In this document: one piece after another, positions 1 through 5,923 of the stretch
Layout of the letters: every line of letters starts with the position of its first letter
Position numbering within the stretch: the first letter of the stretch is position 1
NCBI GenBank assembly: GCA_014729935.1
Contig: WJJB01000509.1
Span: 1 to 8,812 of the forward strand
Direction of reading: 5' to 3'
Source of the DNA: Candidatus Bathyarchaeota archaeon
GTDB lineage: Archaea; Asgardarchaeota; Lokiarchaeia; Sigyniarchaeales; Sigyniarchaeaceae
DNA: 8,812 nt
Notes under the pieces: model-generated
What the model was told of the DNA's origin: nothing
Databases searched by the model: none
What the model saw: the letters and a program-made list of their open reading frames with translations, nothing else
Translations under genes and position numbers: made by a program

Positions 1-1093
1 CTTCCGCCATCTTACGCTCGATTTCATCCCATTCCATTCCATCCTTCTTCGCCTTTAGGACCACTTCAAGTAATTCATTAAGGGGCTTGAAATACTGGTA
101 CATCAAGTCTCCCAGGAAGCCGAATTTATCTGCCTGTGCTTCGAATTCCTTGATTTGTTGCTGCTGTGCAACGAGTATGCGCTCGTTTTTTGATAATTTC
201 TTTTTAGCTTTCTTAGGTTCGTTTTGGTCCGCTGGAATGTCTATCGTGAAGAATTGGTCAACAGCATTATTGAAACTGCTAAACTCCCTCGCATGAAGCA
301 TCTCGTCCTTTTTAAAATCGAATGGTTCGACGCTCACCTGCTCCGTGAGTTCCGGATCACGATAAAGTATTCTTGGATCAAGTTGATTAGCCTTCAACTT
401 GATTTTTAAACCTTGAATAGCTTCAAAAATGTCCCGAATCTCATGAACGGCAAGATCCCCAGCTTTGGCATCTATTGAAATACCGGCTTCGGTGCAAAAA
501 ACGATCCCGTAATCACGGTTAATGTTATACCCCCTGCTTATCACGTTTACAACTTTCTTTTGGTTTTCAGGAAAGAGTGATTCGAAATGGGATGCATCAA
601 TCTCAAAGATGTCATCAAATTGCTGTTGAGGAAAATCAAATTGCTTATTTGCCAGGACGGTTTCACTGGACATTTTCATATAGCGCCGAGCAATTTTAAC
701 GACATTATCTGGAGAAAGTAATATAATATTCCCCTTACCAAAAAATTCCATGACCAATTTCCAAGGGTCATCCCCTTCTCCTTGGATATCGAGGATAACA
801 ATTCTATCGAGATGATCTGCTTGATAGCAATTCAACACACGCCGACCACGAATGTATTTTCGAATGGCTTGGCAAAATTTCGGGGGAAATCGAGGTTTTT
901 CATAGGTGTATTCGGATAGGTGAAGACGATTGGGAATCTCGATGAATAGCTGCTTTAAGCCCTCGTCTCGGTATGAAAGAATGAATTCAGTATCACTTAA
1001 TTGGTAAAAATTCTTCACGTGCTTGTTAATAAGGGAAAGTTTCAGTTCATTTACAATCGCACAAATATCTATGTTATTCAGTCCGGATTTCAA
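1..1093 (-). CDS. rqcH: RqcH/NEMF/Tae2 (NFACT) ribosome quality control protein, N-terminal part
   Basis: The minus-strand frame stays open from 1093 to the left edge, giving about 364 residues of a protein that is usually 600-700 residues long in archaea. The N-terminal 150 residues match the NFACT-N domain: an IDICAIVNEL start, the HLDRIVILD segment containing the conserved Asp-Arg pair (about residues 96-97), and MEFFGKGNIIL (about 115-125). The last 70 residues are rich in Lys, Glu and Gln and look like the start of the coiled coil. Known family role: binding the large ribosomal subunit blocked by peptidyl-tRNA and, in bacteria, recruiting tRNA-Ala to add C-terminal alanine tails. There is no ATG near the domain start; a TTG at 1093-1091 lies 9 bases after AGAGGGG, a good ribosome binding site, so I chose it. 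The stop of the membrane gene at 1120 lies 26 bases upstream, which indicates an operon. The C-terminal part lies outside the window. Confidence 0.9.
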   Translation of the reverse strand, partial: MKSGLNNIDICAIVNELKLSLINKHVKNFYQLSDTEFILSYRDEGLKQLFIEIPNRLHLSEYTYEKPRFPPKFCQAIRKYIRGRRVLNCYQADHLDRIVILDIQGEGDDPWKLVMEFFGKGNIILLSPDNVVKIARRYMKMSSETVLANKQFDFPQQQFDDIFEIDASHFESLFPENQKKVVNVISRGYNINRDYGIVFCTEAGISIDAKAGDLAVHEIRDIFEAIQGLKIKLKANQLDPRILYRDPELTEQVSVEPFDFKKDEMLHAREFSSFNNAVDQFFTIDIPADQNEPKKAKKKLSKNERILVAQQQQIKEFEAQADKFGFLGDLMYQYFKPLNELLEVVLKAKKDGMEWDEIERKMAE

Positions 1094-1119
1094 AAGCTTG
1101 TTCCCCTCTAAAAAGAGAT

Positions 1120-1518
1120 TCAGACCAGCAAGGGATAAACTAGCGTGAAGACGAATGTCGAAGCAAACATGAACCAGAAAAAATATGCACCGACTCCCGT
1201 TTTCAATATGAATTTACCCCCACCGATTTTTTTCAAGGCACCCTTGATCGTGAATTTTGGGAGCTCATCGCCCCTCTCCTCCATTTCCTCGAGCTTGCGT
1301 TTTTCTTTTTCAGTCATGCCCAGTAAACCCAATCGCATGCCAATCAGTACTATGGGAAATGGAAGTAGGAGCCAGCTTACCAACAACCAAATTAATCGAT
1401 ACCACCCTATTGGCACACCTTGCTTTGACAGTGATTGTGGGAAGATAAAGATGGATATAATACCACAACCAGCACCCATGATCATCTTCAACCAATAAAG
1501 TTTGTCTTCGTCTTCCAT
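1120..1518 (-). CDS. Small three-helix membrane protein, EMC6-like topology
   Basis: 132 residues, starting MEDEDKLYWLK. Hydrophobic segments lie at about residues 8-27, 40-64 and 108-131, with a charged cytosolic loop (TEKEKRKLEEMEERGDE) between the second and third. The first segment is Gly-rich (MGAGCGIISIFIF). The third is introduced by FILKTGVGAYFFWFMF, reminiscent of the last helix of EMC6, a subunit of the ER membrane protein complex (compare the family pattern of TGG followed by an aromatic FWTFLY-like helix). Length and number of helices also fit EMC6. The resemblance is from memory and not proven; a generic small membrane protein remains possible. It lies 41 bases after the longin-like gene and 26 bases before the RqcH start on the same strand, so it is probably cotranscribed with both. 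An acidic N-terminus and no cleavable signal peptide are seen. Confidence 0.75.
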   Translation of the reverse strand: MEDEDKLYWLKMIMGAGCGIISIFIFPQSLSKQGVPIGWYRLIWLLVSWLLLPFPIVLIGMRLGLLGMTEKEKRKLEEMEERGDELPKFTIKGALKKIGGGKFILKTGVGAYFFWFMFASTFVFTLVYPLLV

Positions 1519-1559
1519 ACAAGCTCATCTACAAAAAACTTTCGTGGCTTGAAAAACTT

Positions 1560-1955
1560 TTAGATCGATTCAATGAGACGATCGAATGCATTTTTATCCC
1601 TTGGGGAGATTTTAGTTCTTTTGTCTGTGGTGAAGATTTCCCAATGCCGGTGTATGAAAGCATATTTTATAGTTTCTAGCAGCTCTTTATCTTTCTTGAT
1701 AGGTTCAGTCAAGTTGGTTGAACAGGCAAACGTGAAGTTGAATTCTAGCGAACGTTCAAAGATAATCCTGATTGTTTCAGTTTGAAATATGTCCGCACCC
1801 TTTCCGGAGTACTGGCTGGAAAATGTATCGATCGCTCGCAAGAAATTCACCACGAGATCCTCATGATGGGAGGGGAATGATTTGTTGAGATAACGATACA
1901 TTACCATGCCGTTCTGGTTGTCATATATGAAAAGTGCGTGGAGCAATCCTTTCAC
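1560..1955 (-). CDS. Small longin/roadblock-like domain protein, coupled to pyrI
   Basis: 131 residues from a GTG start at 1955-1953. The order of predicted elements fits a longin/roadblock alpha/beta fold: two strands with a turn (LLHALFIYDNQNGMVMYRYL), a helix (LVVNFLRAIDTFSSQY), three strands including IRIIFERSLEFNFTFACST, and a C-terminal helix around ELLETIKYAFI. An upstream ATG at 2015 would extend the protein 20 residues back into pyrI with sequence that does not look like a domain. The GTG overlaps the pyrI stop by four bases (GTGA at 1952-1955), a common arrangement for translational coupling, and fits the domain start exactly. Asgard genomes contain many such stand-alone longin and roadblock domains, and in eukaryotes these folds serve trafficking complexes and GTPase regulators. 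The partner and role here are unknown. It ends 41 bases before the small membrane protein gene. Confidence 0.8.
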   Translation of the reverse strand: MKGLLHALFIYDNQNGMVMYRYLNKSFPSHHEDLVVNFLRAIDTFSSQYSGKGADIFQTETIRIIFERSLEFNFTFACSTNLTEPIKKDKELLETIKYAFIHRHWEIFTTDKRTKISPRDKNAFDRLIESI

Positions 1956-2449
1956 CGGAAGATTAAGTTCACCATGCTCTCTGATTCGTCCATTACACGG
2001 TCGCAGTACCCACACTTGATAGTCAAAGGTTTCCTTTGAAGCACTTGGAATTTCGAGGATATTGGTTCATTCTCTTTATTCGTGATGCATGTGGGATTAA
2101 TGCAGCGAATGATACCACTGAAATTATCAGGAATGGACACGGGTTCCTTCTGGACTATTCTTGTATCCTGTATCTTGTTAATGGTCGCTCTTGGTGCTAT
2201 GAGTGCTATTTTATTAAAATCCTGACCAGATAGGAACATGTTCTCAATCTTGATGATATCCTTCTTCCCTATTTTGGAAGACGGGATATTCATTGCAATG
2301 GTGATGCACTCGCCAGTCTGTGCTGAAATGCCCAGCAATTTCAAGACAGTCAATGCTTTCCCTCCAGGGATATGATCTATTACGGTACCTTGGGTAATTT
2401 TCCTAACGCGCAATTGCTTTTCAGACACGAGTCTCAATCCATGGATCAT
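1952..2449 (-). CDS. pyrI: Aspartate carbamoyltransferase regulatory chain PyrI
   Basis: 165 residues, against roughly 150-155 usual for the family. Clear PyrI signatures are seen: LRVRKITQGTVIDHIPGGKA near the N-terminus (nucleotide effector domain), GKKDIIKIENMFL, KIALIAPRATINKIQD, and a zinc domain with four cysteines at residues 116, 121, 146 and 149 (RCINPTC and KCGYC). Known role: the regulatory subunit of ATCase, which binds nucleotides and tunes the catalytic PyrB trimers in pyrimidine synthesis. Two starts are possible: ATG at 2449, shortly after an AT-rich TATA-like box near 2481-2490 (short leader), or GTG at 2428, which gives the family-typical 13 residues before GTVIDHI. The catalytic gene pyrB, normally just upstream, is absent; a tRNA gene on the other strand lies there. 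The stop overlaps the start of the longin-like gene by four bases. Confidence 0.95.
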   Translation of the reverse strand: MIHGLRLVSEKQLRVRKITQGTVIDHIPGGKALTVLKLLGISAQTGECITIAMNIPSSKIGKKDIIKIENMFLSGQDFNKIALIAPRATINKIQDTRIVQKEPVSIPDNFSGIIRCINPTCITNKENEPISSKFQVLQRKPLTIKCGYCDRVMDESESMVNLIFR

Positions 2450-2477
2450 TTAAACACGATTAGATGTCTACAACACG

Positions 2478-2492
2478 TCCTATTAAAAGAAA
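2478..2492 (-). promoter_or_regulatory. Possible TATA box of the pyrI operon
   Basis: On the minus strand an AT-rich run reading TCTTTTAATAGG lies about 35 bases upstream of the pyrI ATG, which would put transcription start close to the start codon. This is inferred from spacing and base content only. Confidence 0.35.
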
Positions 2493-2656
2493 AAGATTAT
2501 GGTTTTCAATGTTCAATTAGTTTTTTGTCTCTGGCTTAGAAACGTTTTTGTAAATGCATGCATTCTGGCATCAAGGATTGCTTGTACCATGGTTTGCATG
2601 TTCATTATCATGGAGGCAATAAGCATATCCATGCAGGGGTTGCCCAGCCTGGCCAA

Positions 2657-2700
2657 CCACGAACATTCATGCTTCACATGATTATATAGCCGTGGGTTTT
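2657..2700 (+). other. tRNA-Leu intron 1, in the D-loop
   Basis: This 44-base insert separates the D-loop ...GGCCAA from AGGC. Its ends pair: CCACG at 2657-2661 with CGTGG at 2691-2695, and the neighbouring AA/TT can extend the helix, giving a stem right at the exon junction as the splicing endonuclease requires. The boundaries are chosen so that the mature D-loop matches normal archaeal tRNA-Leu. The exact bulge geometry looks relaxed, not strict, so the ends may be off by a few bases. Confidence 0.75.
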
Positions 2701-2747
2701 AGGCGCGAGGCTTAGGACCTCGTCTCGTAGGAGTTCGCGGGTTCAAA

Positions 2748-2777
2748 ACCCATGTTGAATACCAGCACGGGGGAATA
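2748..2777 (+). other. tRNA-Leu intron 2, in the T-loop (about 59/60)
   Basis: This 30-base insert sits between TTCAAA and TCCCGC. Removing it restores the 7-base T-loop TTCAAAT and a perfect 5-bp T-stem; without removal the 3' acceptor strand cannot pair. Inside, CCC (2749-2751) can pair with GGG near 2769-2773, with weak extension (ATG/CAC partly). Because of neighbouring A bases the same mature RNA results if the intron is shifted by one position. Confidence 0.75.
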
Positions 2778-2869
2778 TCCCGCCCCCTGCACTTCCAAAT
2801 GATTCTTGCGCACCATACATATGGCATCTTGACGAACGGATGAAAAGGCCAAACTTCACCTTCTAAAAT

Positions 2870-2898
2870 CCGAGATATAGTAGAATAGTTAATTAGGT
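2870..2898 (+). promoter_or_regulatory. AT-rich promoter candidate for the double-roadblock gene
   Basis: The run around GAGATATAGTAGAATAG and TTAATTAGG lies 55-80 bases upstream of the ATG at 2951 and is the only TATA-like stretch between the tRNA and that gene. A short inverted repeat (AGGAT at about 2899, ATCCT at about 2919) follows it. Function is inferred from position only. Confidence 0.35.
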
Positions 2899-2950
2899 TA
2901 GGATGTTCTTGTACTAATATCCTCAACCAGAATACAACCGGGTGGCATCC

Positions 2951-3952
2951 ATGAGCATACGAGAACAGCTTGTCCGTTCACTTTCCATGATATTACGATT
3001 ATCCAAAAGCACCTTGCAGGTTCTTCTCGCGGATGAAAATGGTTTATCCATTGCAAAAGTCTCACGAAGCAGTGATATTCAGATAAACCCAAATGCCATC
3101 AATAGCGTATCTGCAGCAACATACAATTTTAGTGAGGAAATTTGGGAGGACCTTGGAATACTGCATCAGAGAATAGCACTCGCGTTTTTCGAGAAATTTT
3201 GCCTCATTACCATTCAAATTGATCCAGTGATACTTACCATCGCCCATGATTTCAATGCATCCTGGCCGCTTAACGCGGAGGAACTCGGAAAGATCATTTA
3301 CCAGTTAAAAGTGGACATCGATGAGATGTTCAACACGGATGAGGAAGGAATCGAGGATTTGCAAGCGTTTTCCACTGCGATAAGAAATATATTTTATCTC
3401 TTCAACATGGGCGGGGAAATCCCTTTCATGAGCTATCTTCCCGAGGAAGGAAGCGCTTCACCTGAAGTACACGATCAGATATCCCACATTTTGGATTCAG
3501 TGCAAAATCCAGTCTTCGCAAGGTATAGCATTGTTGATCAAAACGGCCTCATGATAGATGGAAGGGATCTGGTCGAGGGCGTGGGATCTTCTATATCCTC
3601 CTTCTCTGCCAGCACCATCGTTGCATTTCAGAAATTGATTGAGGAATCCTCAAACTTGAATGCGGGCCACCTGCTCAATTTCGTTTGCATTTCAGGAAGC
3701 GATGCAGAGACGCTTTACGGGATACTTGCCAGTCCAGCAGGTGTAATGAATATGTCAGATTCCAATGGAACGAGGCAAATAAAATCAGATCTTGCACTGG
3801 TTTCCTTGTTTCCGCTCACGTACGGAATGGTACCGGTCTTTTGTGAAACACGAAATATTGCGTACTCCATGATAAATCTCCTTGGTGAAGATCAAATCTC
3901 GAATCGATTCTTGGAGAGCGTCCAGAACCTAATTTCCGTGAAATACGAGTGA
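2951..3952 (+). CDS. Protein with two roadblock/LC7-like domains
   Basis: 333 residues from ATG 2951. GTG 2942 would add three residues, but GGTGG at 2941-2945 sits at ribosome binding site distance from the ATG, which I prefer. The protein looks like two related modules. Module one (about residues 8-125) has an initial helix, strands TLQVLLADENGLSIAKVS, a long helix, then IALAFFEKFCLITIQIDPVILTIAH and a closing helix. Module two (about 170-320) repeats this: an ISHILDSV helix, ARYSIVDQNGLMIDG, a helix rich in Ser/Ala, LLNFVCISGSDAETLYGILAS, and LALVSLFPLTYGMVPVFC followed by a helix. The hydrophobic-strand, DxNG-turn, strand pattern is typical of roadblock/LC7 proteins, which act in GTPase regulation (MglB, Ragulator-like). 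No signal peptide, membrane helix or enzyme motif is seen. The gene appears monocistronic; the next coding sequence is on the opposite strand. Confidence 0.7.
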   Translation: MSIREQLVRSLSMILRLSKSTLQVLLADENGLSIAKVSRSSDIQINPNAINSVSAATYNFSEEIWEDLGILHQRIALAFFEKFCLITIQIDPVILTIAHDFNASWPLNAEELGKIIYQLKVDIDEMFNTDEEGIEDLQAFSTAIRNIFYLFNMGGEIPFMSYLPEEGSASPEVHDQISHILDSVQNPVFARYSIVDQNGLMIDGRDLVEGVGSSISSFSASTIVAFQKLIEESSNLNAGHLLNFVCISGSDAETLYGILASPAGVMNMSDSNGTRQIKSDLALVSLFPLTYGMVPVFCETRNIAYSMINLLGEDQISNRFLESVQNLISVKYE

Positions 3953-3956
3953 TCTA

Positions 3957-4324
3957 TCATAAAGTTAAAGGCTGGGCTTCATCGATGTGCTCAATTGCAG
4001 CCTTGGTTTCGAATGGTGGATTCATGCAGCTGCCAACATCCATTACTCCATCCGCGGCTTTCACCAAGCGTGTTGTTTCGTGATTCATTTTCCTTTGATG
4101 TTGCCAAGATTCAGCAGGAACACCTAAACAAAGTTCTAGTTGGTGCGCCTGCCGAGATCGATGCCATTCTTCCAGCCGGCATTGTACCAGATTTTGATGG
4201 TGCCAATGTTCCGCTCGATGCATCTGTCAATGGTAGCGCGTGAGGCGTGTGCACCTTCGTGAACCTTGTTGTTTACCCGTGAGTTGTGGGGCACCTTCTT
4301 GTTTCGCAAATATTTGCGTTTCAC
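3957..4324 (-). pseudogene. TnpB (IS200/IS605-type) remnant 1
   Basis: Decayed transposon-encoded TnpB on the minus strand. The 5' part (4324 to about 4136) reads MKRKYLRNKK, then ASRATIDRCIERNIGTIKI, WYNAGWKNGIDLGRRTN, matching the TnpB core pattern IGTxxxGYNxGWKxxxxLGxxxNQxFV. A TAG then stands where the conserved Gln should be, followed in the same frame by NFV and another stop. A second frame (about 4075-4000) carries RLVKAADGVMDVGSCMN, recognisable as a damaged DG...NADVNGSxNI segment with the last catalytic Asp region. Only about 70 bases separate these parts where some 60-80 codons are expected, so there is an internal deletion in addition to the stops. The N-terminal third is missing as well. 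It has no coding function as it stands. Confidence 0.75.
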
Positions 4325-4333
4325 ATGGAGATT

Positions 4334-4468
4334 TTAAATTTCCTTTGAATGGTAGAGTATTGCACGGTAGTATATTTGCGAAATTATTCCAGCAATACGT
4401 CCAATGAAGCGTTTAAACCACCAAAGAATGATAAAGATATCGAAAAAGCTTGCGGGATCTCCTTGCAA
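4334..4468 (-). CDS. Possible 44-residue hydrophobic ORF
   Basis: Minus-strand frame from TTG 4468 to TAA 4334, beginning 17 bases after the GHMP kinase stop. It reads MQGDPASFF, then DIFIILWWFKRFIGRIAGII, then SQIYYRAILYHSKEI: one hydrophobic or amphipathic segment followed by a basic, aromatic tail. The same frame is open a little further upstream into the end of the kinase gene, but no ATG or GTG is present and no convincing ribosome binding site is seen (only AGGT about 13 bases before). It could be a small membrane-associated protein cotranscribed with the kinase, or a chance reading. I recognise no family. Confidence 0.3.
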   Translation of the reverse strand: MQGDPASFFDIFIILWWFKRFIGRIAGIISQIYYRAILYHSKEI

Positions 4469-4485
4469 TTGATACTTAACCTGCC

Positions 4486-5562
4486 CTAGAAAACACCCCT
4501 ATCAACACTGACGTGATATGGTATTGCATCAATTTCTCGAATCGCTTCACACACTTCCTTCTCATGGCCAGGTGCAAGTAAAATCACTGAACCTCCTAAA
4601 CCAGCACCAGTGAGTTTTCCACCTAACGCGCCTGATTCAATTCCTACCTCTAAAATCCTGTCGATTTTCTCGATGGATACCTCAAAATAATCTCGCAAAT
4701 ATTTTTGATGATCGGTCAATAACGTCCCAATTTTACTGTAATCTCGTGGTTTTTCTTTCAACAGCCGATATGCTTTAGATGTTATATCCCTATTCATGAA
4801 CACAGCGACTAGCCTGTCATGCTCGATATCATCTAGTTCTTTTAAATTTGGTTCAATTTCTGAGAATGGGGTTACTGATATGTCTAGATCCATCAATGTT
4901 TGTAAATGATTCAACCCCTCGAGAGTTTCCTTTACCCTTGTACCGTGAACCTGGGAAGTAGATTTCCGGACCCTTGTATCCGCAACTATCAATCCCTTGA
5001 GTCTTGCATCTAAAGGATCAATAACAGGGGGGGTCGTGCACTGCAGGTGAAAGATACCCCCTATTGCCGAGCTGAGCTGGTCCATCATGCCACATGGAAT
5101 CTCCATCACGTCATGTTCCGCCCTGTAAGCAAGCATTCCTATTTCGGGTGGTGATAGGCTGGATCCTGCAGCTTTTGATAATACTTGAATCCAAGAAACG
5201 AGTAGTGCTGCTGAGGATGAAAGTCCCGATTTGATTGGAATTTCGCTTTTTACACTAACCTCCAAGGAAAGATCTTCGTTCATGTAACCCTCATCCATCA
5301 TCACCTTGGTACCCGCTTTGAAATATCCTACATCATCATCCTTGAACCCGCTAAGATTGCTTAGATCAAAGGTGAAAATTTCATCCAGATCAAGAGCATG
5401 TATCTTTATTTTCCCGCCTTCCTGCGTGGTCCGAATGATTTCAATGCTCGTTCGAAGGTTGATTGCTGAAGGTATAACCGCGAGATTCAAGTAATCCTGG
5501 TGCTCGCCGAAAAGACAAATTCTCCCAGGTGCAGAAGCGGAGGTTTCACGTTGCATATGCAT
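4486..5562 (-). CDS. GHMP-family sugar kinase, galactokinase-like
   Basis: 358 residues, normal for the family. All three GHMP motifs are present: APGRICLFGEHQDY (residues 11-24, the galactokinase-type GEHxDY signature), the ATP-binding PIKSGLSSSAAL (109-120), and GGKLTGAGLGGSVILL (314-329). CGMMDQLSSA (157-166) matches the galactokinase GxMDQ segment with the catalytic Asp at about 161. Known reaction: ATP-dependent phosphorylation of a sugar hydroxyl, in galactokinase at C1. The first motif differs from classical GalK (FGEHQDY, then LNLAVIPSAI in place of NGGFVLP), so the true sugar may differ and I give no symbol. ATG 5562 is used; ATG 5556 is an alternative. No SD is visible, but a TATA-like box lies about 60 bases upstream. 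The gene looks monocistronic, except for the possible small ORF behind it. Confidence 0.9.
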   Translation of the reverse strand: MHMQRETSASAPGRICLFGEHQDYLNLAVIPSAINLRTSIEIIRTTQEGGKIKIHALDLDEIFTFDLSNLSGFKDDDVGYFKAGTKVMMDEGYMNEDLSLEVSVKSEIPIKSGLSSSAALLVSWIQVLSKAAGSSLSPPEIGMLAYRAEHDVMEIPCGMMDQLSSAIGGIFHLQCTTPPVIDPLDARLKGLIVADTRVRKSTSQVHGTRVKETLEGLNHLQTLMDLDISVTPFSEIEPNLKELDDIEHDRLVAVFMNRDITSKAYRLLKEKPRDYSKIGTLLTDHQKYLRDYFEVSIEKIDRILEVGIESGALGGKLTGAGLGGSVILLAPGHEKEVCEAIREIDAIPYHVSVDRGVF

Positions 5563-5581
5563 CTAAGGATGGGTAATGGTG

Positions 5582-5630
5582 AGATATAGAAAAACTATCC
5601 CACCATGGATTTCTCGTCTTTTAAATACTT
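5582..5630. promoter_or_regulatory. Shared promoter region between kinase and small ORF
   Basis: CTTTTAAATACTT at 5618-5630 is a TATA-like element on both strands. On plus it lies about 45 bases before ATG 5671; on minus it reads AAGTATTTAAAAG and lies about 60 bases before ATG 5562. A second candidate on minus is TTTCTATATCTC at about 5582-5593. The assignment rests on base content and spacing. Confidence 0.45.
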
Positions 5631-5670
5631 ACATCCTATTTTACTATTGCACCATAAAAGGTGTTGTCAT

Positions 5671-5784
5671 ATGAATAAAGCAGAAAAAATCCTTGGCATG
5701 CTCACCATATTGCTCGCGGTGACATCTGGCATTTCATTTTGGATAGGTGGCGTTTCATATCCAGGATGTCATGTCCCGCAGTAA
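5671..5784 (+). CDS. 37-residue membrane or signal-anchor ORF, possibly a truncated gene
   Basis: ATG 5671 is preceded by AAAAGGTG (5656-5663) at a spacing of 7 bases, one of the best ribosome binding sites in the window, and by a TATA-like box at 5618-5630. The product starts MNKAEKILGMLTILLAVTSG and continues ISFWIGGVSYPGCHVPQ: a lysine-containing N-terminus and one hydrophobic segment, like a signal anchor. After the TAA at 5782 the same frame is open for another 44 codons to a TAG at 5917, so this may be a larger secreted or membrane protein broken by a nonsense mutation, perhaps linked to the decayed TnpB just downstream. Alternatively it is a genuine tiny membrane protein. I do not recognise a family. 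Confidence 0.45.
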   Translation: MNKAEKILGMLTILLAVTSGISFWIGGVSYPGCHVPQ

Positions 5785-5923
5785 CCATGCACGAGTATCG
5801 CCAAAATCGTACGTCTTTCTTATTCCTTTTTTACCCGTGTTCCGCCAGAAAGCCACGTCCTTCAGTTCAGGGTGTGGATGAATTATCGCTTCCCTCGCCA
5901 TCATTTTCTAAAATCTTAGGTGT

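Larger units (their letters stand above)
2633..2791 (+). tRNA. tRNA-Leu (anticodon UAG) with two introns
   Basis: The three exons are 2633-2656, 2701-2747 and 2778-2791, and join to an 85-base tRNA. The acceptor stem GCAGGGG (2633-2639) pairs perfectly with CCCCTGC (2784-2790), followed by discriminator A (2791). The D-stem GCC (2642-2644) pairs with GGC (2702-2704); the D-loop holds TGG and, once spliced, the usual leucine CCAAAGGC. The anticodon stem CGAGG/CCTCG flanks loop CTTAGGA with anticodon TAG (2713-2715). A long variable arm (CTC...GAG, 2724-2733) marks a class II tRNA. The T-stem GCGGG (2737-2741) pairs with CCCGC (2779-2783) around a spliced loop TTCAAAT. There is no intron at the canonical 37/38 site and CCA is not encoded. 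Archaea remove such introns with the tRNA splicing endonuclease at bulge-helix-bulge structures. Confidence 0.9.

Noticed and set aside
87..409. Two plus-strand ORFs of 60-70 codons
   Set aside because: They lie opposite the RqcH/NFACT gene, whose minus-strand translation matches its family throughout.
1145..1498. 117-codon plus ORF
   Set aside because: Shadow of the minus-strand membrane protein; its own sequence is low-complexity Pro/Ser/Asn with no ribosome binding site.
2499..2681. 60-codon hydrophobic plus ORF
   Set aside because: It runs into the tRNA-Leu exon 1 and intron and has no ribosome binding site.
3957..4223. 88-codon minus ORF as an intact gene
   Set aside because: It begins out of frame with the TnpB core and only its end carries TnpB-like residues; it is part of the decayed element.
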